The notes beneath the pieces are model-generated. The model was not told the origin of the DNA. It saw only the letters and a program-made list of their open reading frames with translations, and ran no database searches. DNA of 64,000 bases from Aculops lycopersici. Taxonomy: Eukaryota; Arthropoda; Arachnida; Trombidiformes; Eriophyidae. This document shows positions 55,353 to 64,000 of this stretch, piece after piece (position 1 is the first letter of the stretch; each line of letters starts with the position of its first letter). The stretch is taken from assembly GCA_015350385.1 (NCBI GenBank), contig WNKI01000003.1, positions 1,149,730 through 1,213,729 of the forward strand. Reading direction: 5' to 3'. The position numbers were made by a program, and so were the translations under genes.

Positions 55353-57604
55353 TTTTTCTCTCTAAAACTTTATTTGCTAGATTTAATTAAAGTGGACCTT
55401 CTTCCTTCAGGTAACCTAAGGTCTTGATTAGAAAAAGTATCTTTCGTGGCACTTGTTAAATAGACACGCACACACGCGCGCGCGCACACACACACACATG
55501 TATATATACAGTTACATAACTAATCATGTACAAACTAGACAAATTTGAATAGATTGTCTGTGTTGAAAGTTGTTTTAATATAATGAAGGAACTTGCTCAT
55601 GATGGAGCCAATAAGCGAATGGCACTCTCAACTCTCAATCAATGATTATGTCTAACGTTAATCGCTTTACGTGCAACTCGAACTGCCACTAAACTTACTG
55701 GCTTACTAACTCATTCACTAGCTTGGTAGGACTTGATGCAACAGCATCGGCATCGACGCTAGCAGCACCAGCAGGTAGCGATAGGCGCTTATTAAGCTGC
55801 TTAACAGATGATAGAGTGTGAGGGATAGAGGTGATGCTGATGAGAATGAAGAAGGATAGATAGATGGGGAGAGAGAGTTGGTTATTGTGCATTGCAACTT
55901 TGGCGAGCAAAACTTTTGGCAGTGGAGGCCGCTGTTTCTACTGTGGCTTGTGTGCCTCGCTGAAACTCTGCCACTTCGACAAGTGGTCGCGGGCAACTGC
56001 GCTGGCTTGCACTCCATTGGTTAGCTCCATCTATCCGCTCTCGCGTCATTCAGTCAGCTTACGCAGCGAGCTTTTCCATCGTCAAGTCCATTGGCTTCGC
56101 TACGACTGCCATCTAGTCAATGACATGGTTGTCGTGGCTTGCCCTCTAGTGTCTGATTTGTCAGCTCGCTGGAAGTGGCAGCGGCGGCTCTGGTGGTTTA
56201 GGCAAGAGCGACCAACTCAAACTCGAACTCGAACTCAAACCCTAGCGACGAGCAACCATGATTAAGCGCCGCTGACTAGTCGCTAAGAGGCGCCCACCGA
56301 TCGGCTCAAGTCGCAATCTCATGGAAGTGCGCTATGGATTACGTAATGGATGGCAAACGGTCGCACCGATTCCACTGTTTAGGCTAAACTAAAGCTACCA
56401 CCACCGTCGTTGCCGGCGCCTCGAGATCGTCCATTGAATCTTGATCCGAGCAACACGACAGTCAGTCGCATGAGAGGACCCTTATGCTCGTTGTCGGCTG
56501 TGGTTGTTTATCGCCCCTTAACATAGTGTTAACATTATATTAAAGAACCACGAGCAGCAAGCACAACCAACTGCCTCCCTGCGGTTGCTCACTTTGGCTC
56601 CAAAACACAATGATTGCTGTCGACTTACTGCAACCACGAATAGGCAAACGATAGGATAGCCGGCCTTTTGGTGGTGGTAGTGAAAGCAGAGATGATGGTT
56701 GTAGTTGGAGGCCAGAGAGTGGGCTCAATAATATTGCACAACATTCCTCATCTCACACTCGCGAACAACCAACAGATACTCTCAAAGACCTCTCACACTC
56801 CTTCACTCTCGCTCGCTTGCTTGCTTAACTCGCCAACCACAAGCTCAAGTTCAATAAACGGGAGCGGAAGCGGAAGTTGCGCGAATGGGAGTAGGCGATA
56901 ATTGAGCGCTGCTCGCACAAAACACCGCCACCTAGTCCTTTGTCATCGGATGTCGGTCGCCTCGTTTGTCTAAGCGGTATACTGGTGTGCTTAGCTTCCT
57001 GTCGACGCCTTCGACTAACACTTGCAGCCGCTGTGATCATTGATTCTGACCTCGTCGCCTCCCGGCGTTGCAGCCGAATGCTCATGCTCCCGCTCTCGAA
57101 CAACGACAATCGACTATTGCTTTTTATCGGTGACTGTCGCGCCTCTTTCCCGGACCATCTTTCCTCCTCCTCCTTCTCGTTGTTCGTACCTTTGAACTGT
57201 CGTTAGCCGGCCATCATTAATCGTTCGATTTATTAGATGGCCGCTCGATTTATAGATTGACCGAAATCATTTTTATGACCATCGCTCGTTTGTCGATTTC
57301 TATCAACAAGACAACATTTTTCCACAAAGCAGACGCCTTTTGTCAATTTTCGCGCTGAAACCATTTGTGGTGCAGTCTCAAGTGAACAGCACGCTATTTT
57401 GAGCTTCCGGCTTCAACACTAAAGACGACGACCACTAATCTCAACTACCAACTGCCTAAACTAACTGATTCTTGGGCTCCAGTCCAAACCTAAACTAGAT
57501 CACTCACGACGATCGTAAGTTTTGTCTAAGACTTATGCAATTAGTACGATAATGAGTGAATCTCGGAAATAAAGGGAGCAAATTTTGTGTCGATTTGAGT
57601 TTAT
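55353..57604. other. Spacer between the SLC6 and WDR36 genes
   Basis: This 2.25-kb stretch holds the SLC6 promoter and leader on the left and the very short WDR36 3' end on the right. A CA/CG dinucleotide tract sits at 55465-55497. Several frames of 80-130 codons are open on both strands at 55700-57200 without an ATG or motif that I trust. Confidence 0.45.
55465..55497 (+). repeat. (CA)n/(CG)n dinucleotide tract
   Basis: About 33 bases of CA units with an internal CG run: alternating purine-pyrimidine sequence of the kind able to adopt Z-DNA. Confidence 0.9.
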
Positions 57605-57605
57605 T
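57600..57605 (-). terminator. Poly(A) signal overlapping the WDR36 stop codon
   Basis: On the minus strand the gene ends TTATGAATAAA: the last A of the TGA stop is the first A of AATAAA. The 3' UTR can therefore be only tens of bases long if this signal is used. Confidence 0.6.
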
Positions 57606-60340
57606 CATAATATCGATGTTCTTATAAAGTTTAGCACGCTGAATATTTGATTGAACTTTTCATTCAGACGATCCCATTGGCAGCTGACTGGATCCTTCAA
57701 CTCCTGGCAGCGCAGCTTGACTTCTGCGTCTGATTGTATGATATCCGAATGAACCTTGAGGAATAGAGCTAACCATGCAGACACTAGCTCATAGTCTTTG
57801 TTTTCTCTTATAAGCTGTTCGATGGCATCAAGAAAGCACAACATAACTCGATTGTTGCCGCAGGTATCTTTGCCCATAGATCTAATCTCGGCGTCAGTTG
57901 CCGATGGTCCCATTTCTTTTAGTTGCTCGAAGAATAACTTATAATCTGAAGTCTGGTTAGATTTGACCAAACACTGACTAAGGGGTGATAGTAATTGCAA
58001 CTCTCTGACCTTAGACAGTGATGTACTTGATTGACCTTGATCTTTCTCATTGAACTCCTTCAAAGCTTCACCATCTAACGTTGGCTTTAGTCCATCCTTA
58101 ACTGGAATAAAAAAGGGCACCTTGATCGGCTTCTGACCCCGACGTTCCTCATCGTCAATTTTTTGCCTCTCTCTAATCTCATCAACATGAAGCAAATTCT
58201 TCCATCTTGACGAAGGTAGCCCACTTATGGTGATTAAATTCTCATTCAGTTGTTCTGGGGATACATAGTTCAAATCAATCGTTTCGCCGACTTCAGGTAA
58301 CGCCTGATCTTCGGATTCTTGCTCCTCGCTAGATGGTTGTTCGTCGCAACGAACATAAGGCATGTCAATCATGGTGGGTGTCTGCTCGGGATCTATGGCA
58401 CGCAGTGCGGTTGGACAATAAATGGTATAGTTGCACCAAATATTGACGCCCAAAGAATCACTATGAGCCGTGGCTAGAAACTCGCCAGTTGAAGAGATAG
58501 ACAAACTGATACACGGACTCGATAATCTAAAGGCATCAATCAGTTTCCCTAGTTGGAGGTCCCAAGTTCGGATTGAGCAATCGTCGTAGGATGCGATAAG
58601 CCACCTTGAATCCGGCGAGAATGTCATATCTAATAATTTGCAACTTTCCAAAGTGAATTTCCTAATTAGAGTTTTGGTTTCGAGATCCATAATTTCAATT
58701 TGATTGTTTTCTAAGCCAACGGCCACCAAGTTATTTTCTCGGTGAAATTTCATTAGTTTGATTGGTGATTCAAACTTGTTATTCATCAACAGAGAGCCTG
58801 ACTTGAAATTCCAAACTTTCATCTTGGAGTCAGAACTGGTAGATACTAGTACCAAATCTAGCCCATCAACTGCCAAACTTGTCACAGGTCCATCATGAGC
58901 TCGATGTTCGGTCAACTCACTATCTTCGTAATATTGTCTGAATATACCTGATTGCATATTGTATTTGAATATCAATCCATTGCTGAATCCAATAACAAGA
59001 AAGTTACCACAACCTGTTATGCAAATACAAGTGGCGGTGACATCATGTTTCTCAAATGTCGGTTGAGATATAATGTGCTCGCCCATTCGACACTTATCAT
59101 AGTTCCAAGTTGTAACTAAACTAGAATTCTCGTGACATGCAGATATATTATCCCACTGTTTCTCTTTGGCCGTCTCAGCCGCAAAACAAACTATAGGTGA
59201 AAGTTTGTTGTCTGAATGATATTGCTTATTCTTTGATTTTGGGTTTAGTCTGGCCGTGCCGAGATTTCTATTCATCCTCTCGGAGTACAAGTGGAACATC
59301 TTGATAGTTGAGTCTTTACCAGCCGAAAGTAGATTAAAACCTTTCTGACCGTAAAATTGAATTTGATTTGGTGGTGCACTGTGACCAGCACGTTGGTGGA
59401 GTAAGTTTCCGCTTCCATCTGACATATCCATTGTCCAAACCTTAAGGCAATTATCTGCACCTCCGGTGACTAGAAGAGATTGGTTCCTAATGAATTGGCA
59501 CTTGCTTATAGAGCCCGAGTGAGCGTTTCTAATTTGCGATGAGAGACGTTTCCTTTCTAGATTCCAGATCATCAAATGGCCTACTTCCGATGCAGTAACT
59601 AAATATGGTTGATCGTCGAGACGGAAAGACATTGAAGTTATAGCTCCATACTCTTGATAGATCTTCATAACAACCTCATCGTACTTGATATTGTGCACAT
59701 AAACATGACCATCATCCAAACCGATTGCAACTACATCCTCGACAGGTGATTGAGTCAAGCAGCTGACACCTGCCTCATCCCAACCTTTGAATGTATACAG
59801 ACATTCCTCCTTGGCTACGTTCCACAGTTGCAATCGACCTTGCTTCGAACCAATCAATGCCTTATCTTTGTAGCGCATTGGATTGAGAATAGCTGTTATC
59901 TTCAGGACACCCTCGTCGAAGTTGATTTTGTTTAAGATTTCCTTATCTTTGATGTTCCAGCTGAATATGTTGTTATCCTCATCTACAGCTAAGATTCTAT
60001 CATTACCAAACTTGGACAAAATATGGACGTCAGCTTGATGGCCGCGATCGAGTCGAACTTTCAAATGCTTACTACCTCGAGCCCAGCAAAATATTGATCG
60101 ACCTGAAGCAGAGTAGATGTATTGTTCGTCTGAGATCAAGCACCTAATTGGACTCTCATGTGGAATGGAAACTTCGACCAATGATAGGTTTGTTGTGTAG
60201 GTGTGGAAGGTCTTACCTATGATTGTGATGATTCTTGTATCTTGCGGATTCTTTCCATGTCTAACAATAAAAGGCAGTGGCCCAGTAATATGTCCAACGG
60301 ACTTGTAGCCCTCGAATAGGTTGGATGTTGGTTGCTCCAT
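57605..60340 (-). CDS. WDR36: WDR36/UTP21, small-subunit processome WD-repeat protein
   Basis: A single exon encodes 911 residues, near the ~900 of UTP21 orthologues. It starts LFEGYKSVGHITGPLPFIV, a diagnostic opening. Two tandem WD40 propellers follow (e.g. LQLWNVAKEECLYTF, GHLMIWNLERKR, NCLKVWTMDMSDG, KMKVWNFKSG, SIRTWDLQLGKLIDAF), and the C-terminal Utp21 domain begins near residue 680 (SSRWKNLLHVDEIRERQKID...IKVPFFIPV). The protein is a nucleolar component of the U3 snoRNP processome needed for 18S rRNA maturation. There are no introns and no missing domain. A short unrecognised frame lies just upstream at 60366-60674. Confidence 0.96.
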   Translation of the reverse strand: MEQPTSNLFEGYKSVGHITGPLPFIVRHGKNPQDTRIITIIGKTFHTYTTNLSLVEVSIPHESPIRCLISDEQYIYSASGRSIFCWARGSKHLKVRLDRGHQADVHILSKFGNDRILAVDEDNNIFSWNIKDKEILNKINFDEGVLKITAILNPMRYKDKALIGSKQGRLQLWNVAKEECLYTFKGWDEAGVSCLTQSPVEDVVAIGLDDGHVYVHNIKYDEVVMKIYQEYGAITSMSFRLDDQPYLVTASEVGHLMIWNLERKRLSSQIRNAHSGSISKCQFIRNQSLLVTGGADNCLKVWTMDMSDGSGNLLHQRAGHSAPPNQIQFYGQKGFNLLSAGKDSTIKMFHLYSERMNRNLGTARLNPKSKNKQYHSDNKLSPIVCFAAETAKEKQWDNISACHENSSLVTTWNYDKCRMGEHIISQPTFEKHDVTATCICITGCGNFLVIGFSNGLIFKYNMQSGIFRQYYEDSELTEHRAHDGPVTSLAVDGLDLVLVSTSSDSKMKVWNFKSGSLLMNNKFESPIKLMKFHRENNLVAVGLENNQIEIMDLETKTLIRKFTLESCKLLDMTFSPDSRWLIASYDDCSIRTWDLQLGKLIDAFRLSSPCISLSISSTGEFLATAHSDSLGVNIWCNYTIYCPTALRAIDPEQTPTMIDMPYVRCDEQPSSEEQESEDQALPEVGETIDLNYVSPEQLNENLITISGLPSSRWKNLLHVDEIRERQKIDDEERRGQKPIKVPFFIPVKDGLKPTLDGEALKEFNEKDQGQSSTSLSKVRELQLLSPLSQCLVKSNQTSDYKLFFEQLKEMGPSATDAEIRSMGKDTCGNNRVMLCFLDAIEQLIRENKDYELVSAWLALFLKVHSDIIQSDAEVKLRCQELKDPVSCQWDRLNEKFNQIFSVLNFIRTSIL

Positions 60341-60365
60341 GCTATCAGTGTATCTTTAGTTCAAT

Positions 60366-60674
60366 TTAAATTATAGTTATACAATCAATAGTGGAGATTA
60401 GGTTTAACAATTGCAGTTCATCAAGATGCTGGGAAAAGTCACATGTTCGTGTTTGTGTTTGGGAAGCACGTGTTTCAATGCGGCGTTCGCTGAGAAAAAG
60501 AACAGAGAAAGCGCTGTACTCTATTTCATTGGAATCTTTTGGGCGCTGAACAATCTGCAGGACTAACTTCAATTCCAAGAAACTGAAGCTAACTGCAGGC
60601 ACACAACTCAGTTGTCTCGACATCTTTTGCACATCATGTTTATCCTTTACAATTTGCGCCCCTTTTCCGCTCAT
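60366..60674 (-). CDS. Short unrecognised frame upstream of WDR36
   Basis: A true ATG at 60674 opens 102 codons (MSGKGAQIVKDKHDVQKMSRQ...), ending 25 bases before the WDR36 ATG on the same strand. The first half looks protein-like; the second half less so. It could be a small gene, an upstream ORF in the WDR36 leader, or chance. Two CAG sites within it (after VPA and VLQ) resemble acceptors, so it may instead hold a leader intron. Confidence 0.22.
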   Translation of the reverse strand: MSGKGAQIVKDKHDVQKMSRQLSCVPAVSFSFLELKLVLQIVQRPKDSNEIEYSAFSVLFLSERRIETRASQTQTRTCDFSQHLDELQLLNLISTIDCITII

Positions 60675-62185
60675 ATATCGCCTCCTTGAACTAGACCTCG
60701 AAACTTCAACTCTACTTTGGGGGTCACAAGAGGCTGAGTAGAAGTAGATTATTTGAGAGTTTGCTAACCATTCTCAACACGCAACCCCATATTCTTACTG
60801 ATCTATTCCCTTTAAGCACGTCCATCACTTATAACCCTAGGGTCGTGCTACGCTGCTAGGCAGAAAACGCTTGACTTCAAAGATAGGAGAGAAAGAAAGT
60901 TGATGTAGCTCACAGGAATATTATAACTAGGTATAAAAATTAAATGTAAGGTTGTTACATAATCGTACCATGAAAATCGGATCGACAATAATATTCCATT
61001 ACGACGTGACAACCATCATCTGAGAGTGAAGGTGTACTTCTTAGCATAATTCCACGAGCCAACACTAAACATAGTGGCCCGAACTCAACTACAACCTCCA
61101 ATAGAGAGATCGTAAATTTAGTGATAACGTCAGTATATTGGTATTTACTACCTCTCTTGGCCGAGTATCATTGCACCAAAACTCTGCTAGGACTTAAATT
61201 TAACACTAATTCTCTATTGCAGGTGAGAGATTAACCTAGTGATCATATTGTCACGTTCACAAATTATATGTCACTTTAATTATTCACTCAAAGTTTAGGT
61301 ACAAAAGTCTTTTCAGAAATTTGTCAATCTATTATTTCATCAACTAGCGAGTATTATCATCGTGTCATCCAAAACAGGGAACTAGGCGAGGAACTTGATA
61401 TTTCTATATGTTAGGGAAGAACCAACACTTCCAGTCCAAATAAGTTTCATATTACGCAGGCTACTGCTTCTATCTCTCTTGCTCGACCATCGACATTTTC
61501 AAGTTATAAATATATGAACAATACAAATAAGTGGGCATATCACCATTAGTATAATACTAGTCGCTAATCAATCGACGAGACAGCCACTACCAGTACCGTG
61601 GCTGGGTAGTAGTTATCTATAGCTTTGATGCTCATGCTCCATGATTGATCCGACTAGCTACTGTTACTTTGCTGAAGAGGATTATTTCCGTATTTATAAC
61701 TTGGAACTTCAATGATCATCGTCTAACCGTTGATGTGATTCAGAGCCAACGACAACTTCATCAAATTGTTAGTGTACGAGTGTGATTGTTCTAGCTGGAC
61801 GACTTTATTTAATTTCTGCCGGCAAGAACCTAGGATAGGAGAAGAGAAAAGTAAATAATATACAATCTCAATTGACTCATCAACTCAGTGGGCGAACAAC
61901 AGTAGCCAGTGAGGGCTACTGTTAAGTGTCTTGATCTCAATAACCATACATTTAGTTACTGTTATCGTATCCAAAATCTTGGTAGTCAAACTTGTGCTTG
62001 TGCTCGGACAGAACAATTTATAGAGGAACTATCAAACTATTTCTAGTCACATTAACCACACACGTTTAGACCATAACAATGACGTCCCAAGCTTGAGTCA
62101 CTAAGTTGTACCGATACGGCTGACCCCAGGACCAAGCGTCAAAACTAAAATCAAGAGTGAATAACATCAAAATTATATCAAAAAT
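60675..62185. promoter_or_regulatory. Divergent spacer of WDR36 and the ABCC gene
   Basis: This 1.5-kb AT-richer stretch has no recognised gene. TTGCAG/GTGAGA near 61220 is a donor-like site on the plus strand and may mark the end of a leader exon of the ABCC gene. Confidence 0.4.
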
Positions 62186-64000
62186 ATGGGCCCAGCACCT
62201 CCGTTTATCCTGGAACTCTGTGATTCGGAGTTCTTGGATCTCAACATAACTTGGAACACCCAGCAACCAAGATTTAGCCCATGTTTCAGGGATACAATCT
62301 TAGTTTGGCTTCCGGCAATCATATTCGCCGTTTGTATGCTCGCGGAATCAGTCCACTTGCACCAGGACAAGCTGAAGCAAATCAATCCAATACCATGGAA
62401 CAAATTCAATATATTTAGGCTGTTTATTACATTTGTGTTGTTTCTAATCAAAACCACCGAGGCCGCTAGTTATATTTACATAATTATATTTGGAGCGACA
62501 ACCATAGATAATCAAAATGTGTTAACAACGCCGGTGGTACCCAACCAAGAACAGGTGGTTGCAACTTACCAAGAGGGTAAGGTTTTGGTTGTCTCATCAT
62601 TTTTAGCACCTATTATTCAAGCAACATGCCACCTAGTACTTATATTTGTTTATTATAAACAACGAAAGATCGGTCGCCATACAAGTGGACCAGTTTGGTT
62701 CTATCTAGTTGCCGCTCTACTCGGTGGACTTGTTGATTTTTATTCAACCCTAGCGGATGTCAGACCGGCTACTTTGAATATTGTAGAATTCGTTGTAGAC
62801 ATAACTCACTTCCCAATTTTGTTACTATTGTTTATACTAGAATGTAGCGGCGATTATTCGGCAGTAAAGTCCAATGATGATCCATCAGATGTGAGACCAG
62901 AATCACCTGAACTCAAGACTAGCTTTGCCGCCGACATAACTTTTTGTTGGTATGGCAAATTCTTGTGGTTCGGCTACAAATCACGTATTGCTATGACGGA
63001 TTTGTGGAAAACATTGATACGAGATAAATCAAGCGCTTTGGTTCCATTATTTCGGGAATCTTGGATTAGAGTAAACAAGAAAACAAAGGGTGATAAGTAC
63101 AAGTTAGTAAATGGAAGATTTCAGCAAGCTAACACGATTTTCTCCGTTTTGTTCAAGATGTTTTGGGATCAGTTTCTTTTCGCTGCCTCACTGAAGTTAC
63201 TGCAAGATATTCTACAATACACAACACCTATGATATTGAAGCAACTCCTAGCCTTCATGTCCGATGATACCGATCCCATTTGGCACGGGGTTTTATTTGC
63301 GTTATTGCTCTTGATTGTACCAAGTGTTCAATCTTTAATTTTGAGCAACTACTTTCATTGCATGCAACTTATTGGTTTGCATATGAAAACTATGATAATT
63401 GGCGCAGTCTATCGAAAAGCTCTAGTGCTTAGTGGATCCTCTCGGCAACAGTCAACAAGTGGCGAGATTGTGAACCTGATGGCAGTCGATTCGCAGAGAT
63501 TTCAGGAATTGTCGCTATACGTTAATCTAATTTGGAGCGCACCTGTACAAATCCTACTGGCCATCGTCCTTCTATACCGAGAGCTTGGATGGTCCATATT
63601 TGCCGGTGTTATTTGCATGTGTCTATTTTTACCTGCAAATGCATACCTCGCAAACAGAATCAAGTTAACTCAAATTAAGGTGATGAAACTCAAGGACGAT
63701 AGAGTGAAACAAATGAATGAATTGCTAGGTGGCATAAAGGTTATCAAGCTTTATGCTTGGGAAAATTCATTCATAGAGAATCTATTTGCATTTAGAAACA
63801 GGGAGCTATCCTTCTTAAATCGGATACTGAATTTGGATGCCGTGCAAACTTTCCTATGGCAATGTAGTCCCTTTGTGGTGGCTTTAGTGACCTTTGCCGT
63901 CTATGTCAACGCGGATGATGCCAACATTTTGGACGCCGAGAAAGCATTCGTTTCGATATCACTCTTCAATTTGCTAAGATTCCCATTGACTATGCTACCC
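62186..64000 (+). CDS. ABCC (MRP1-type) ABC transporter, N-terminal half, runs off the window
   Basis: From the ATG at 62186 (MGPAPPFILELCDSEFLDLNITWNTQQP) the frame is open for 605 codons to the window end. The start CDSEFLDLNITWN...CFRDTILVWLPA is the opening of TMD0 in ABCC1-type multidrug resistance proteins. Five TMD0 helices, the L0 linker (TSFAADITFCWYGKFLWFGYKSRI) and the first membrane domain (LKLLQDILQYTTPMILKQLL; GEIVNLMAVDSQRFQEL; MNELLGGIKVIKLYAWE) follow. These proteins export organic anions and glutathione conjugates with ATP. Both nucleotide-binding domains would lie beyond the window. One uninterrupted exon so far. Confidence 0.95.
   Translation, partial: MGPAPPFILELCDSEFLDLNITWNTQQPRFSPCFRDTILVWLPAIIFAVCMLAESVHLHQDKLKQINPIPWNKFNIFRLFITFVLFLIKTTEAASYIYIIIFGATTIDNQNVLTTPVVPNQEQVVATYQEGKVLVVSSFLAPIIQATCHLVLIFVYYKQRKIGRHTSGPVWFYLVAALLGGLVDFYSTLADVRPATLNIVEFVVDITHFPILLLLFILECSGDYSAVKSNDDPSDVRPESPELKTSFAADITFCWYGKFLWFGYKSRIAMTDLWKTLIRDKSSALVPLFRESWIRVNKKTKGDKYKLVNGRFQQANTIFSVLFKMFWDQFLFAASLKLLQDILQYTTPMILKQLLAFMSDDTDPIWHGVLFALLLLIVPSVQSLILSNYFHCMQLIGLHMKTMIIGAVYRKALVLSGSSRQQSTSGEIVNLMAVDSQRFQELSLYVNLIWSAPVQILLAIVLLYRELGWSIFAGVICMCLFLPANAYLANRIKLTQIKVMKLKDDRVKQMNELLGGIKVIKLYAWENSFIENLFAFRNRELSFLNRILNLDAVQTFLWQCSPFVVALVTFAVYVNADDANILDAEKAFVSISLFNLLRFPLTMLP

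Noticed and set aside
1..64000. tRNA, rRNA, CRISPR array or complete transposon
   Set aside because: I looked for tRNA T-arm motifs, rRNA stretches, spaced direct repeats, transposase or reverse-transcriptase motifs and saw none that I could support.

Overview
This window reads as nuclear DNA of an animal with compact, intron-poor genes. Recognisable genes include a ubiquitin E1, TFIIH XPD, the U2-associated protein SR140/U2SURP, the rRNA-processing protein WDR36/UTP21, cytochrome c oxidase 6A, DHFR, EFR3, an ULK3-type kinase, a monoamine-type SLC6 transporter and an ABCC transporter. A gustatory-receptor-like seven-helix protein points to an arthropod. A mite or other chelicerate is my guess, not a demonstrated assignment. 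Most genes are single open exons. Where introns can be proven by protein homology they are about 90-100 nt (SLC6 gene) or about 575 nt (U2SURP).

Layout. 1-10 kb: the 5' end of a UMA-domain (UBAP1-like) gene on the minus strand, divergent from UBA1; a CRAL-TRIO gene convergent with UBA1; about 2.8 kb of repeat-rich spacer; the receptor-like gene. 10-22 kb: a membrane-anchored Xaa-Pro aminopeptidase with large low-complexity insertions; about 2.9 kb of spacer with a TATA element and one weak spliced candidate; then U2SURP, whose intron junction is one base out of frame. 22-31 kb: two decayed gene fragments side by side (C1-THF synthase and EFR3), then the intact but internally shortened EFR3, the ULK3-like kinase and DHFR with an N-terminal extension. 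31-48 kb: about 6 kb of microsatellite-rich spacer with probable untranslated exons, a 5.5-kb exon for a huge Gln/Asn/Ser-rich protein with one Ig-like fold, a small spliced gene for a secreted Cys-rich protein, and more spacer. 48-64 kb: an orphan gene convergent with XPD, COX6A convergent with the SLC6 transporter, WDR36 with a stop codon overlapping its poly(A) signal, and the 5' half of an ABCC1-type transporter.

The genes are mostly unrelated in function. The main window-wide signal is a ten-base word family, CAACA(A/G)GT(G/T)G, found about 29 times on both strands and in several reading frames. It resembles the binding preference of Scratch/Snail zinc fingers. It is concentrated in spacers and low-complexity exons and nearly absent from conserved housekeeping exons. 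All assignments are from reading the sequence and remembered family features; no database search was run.
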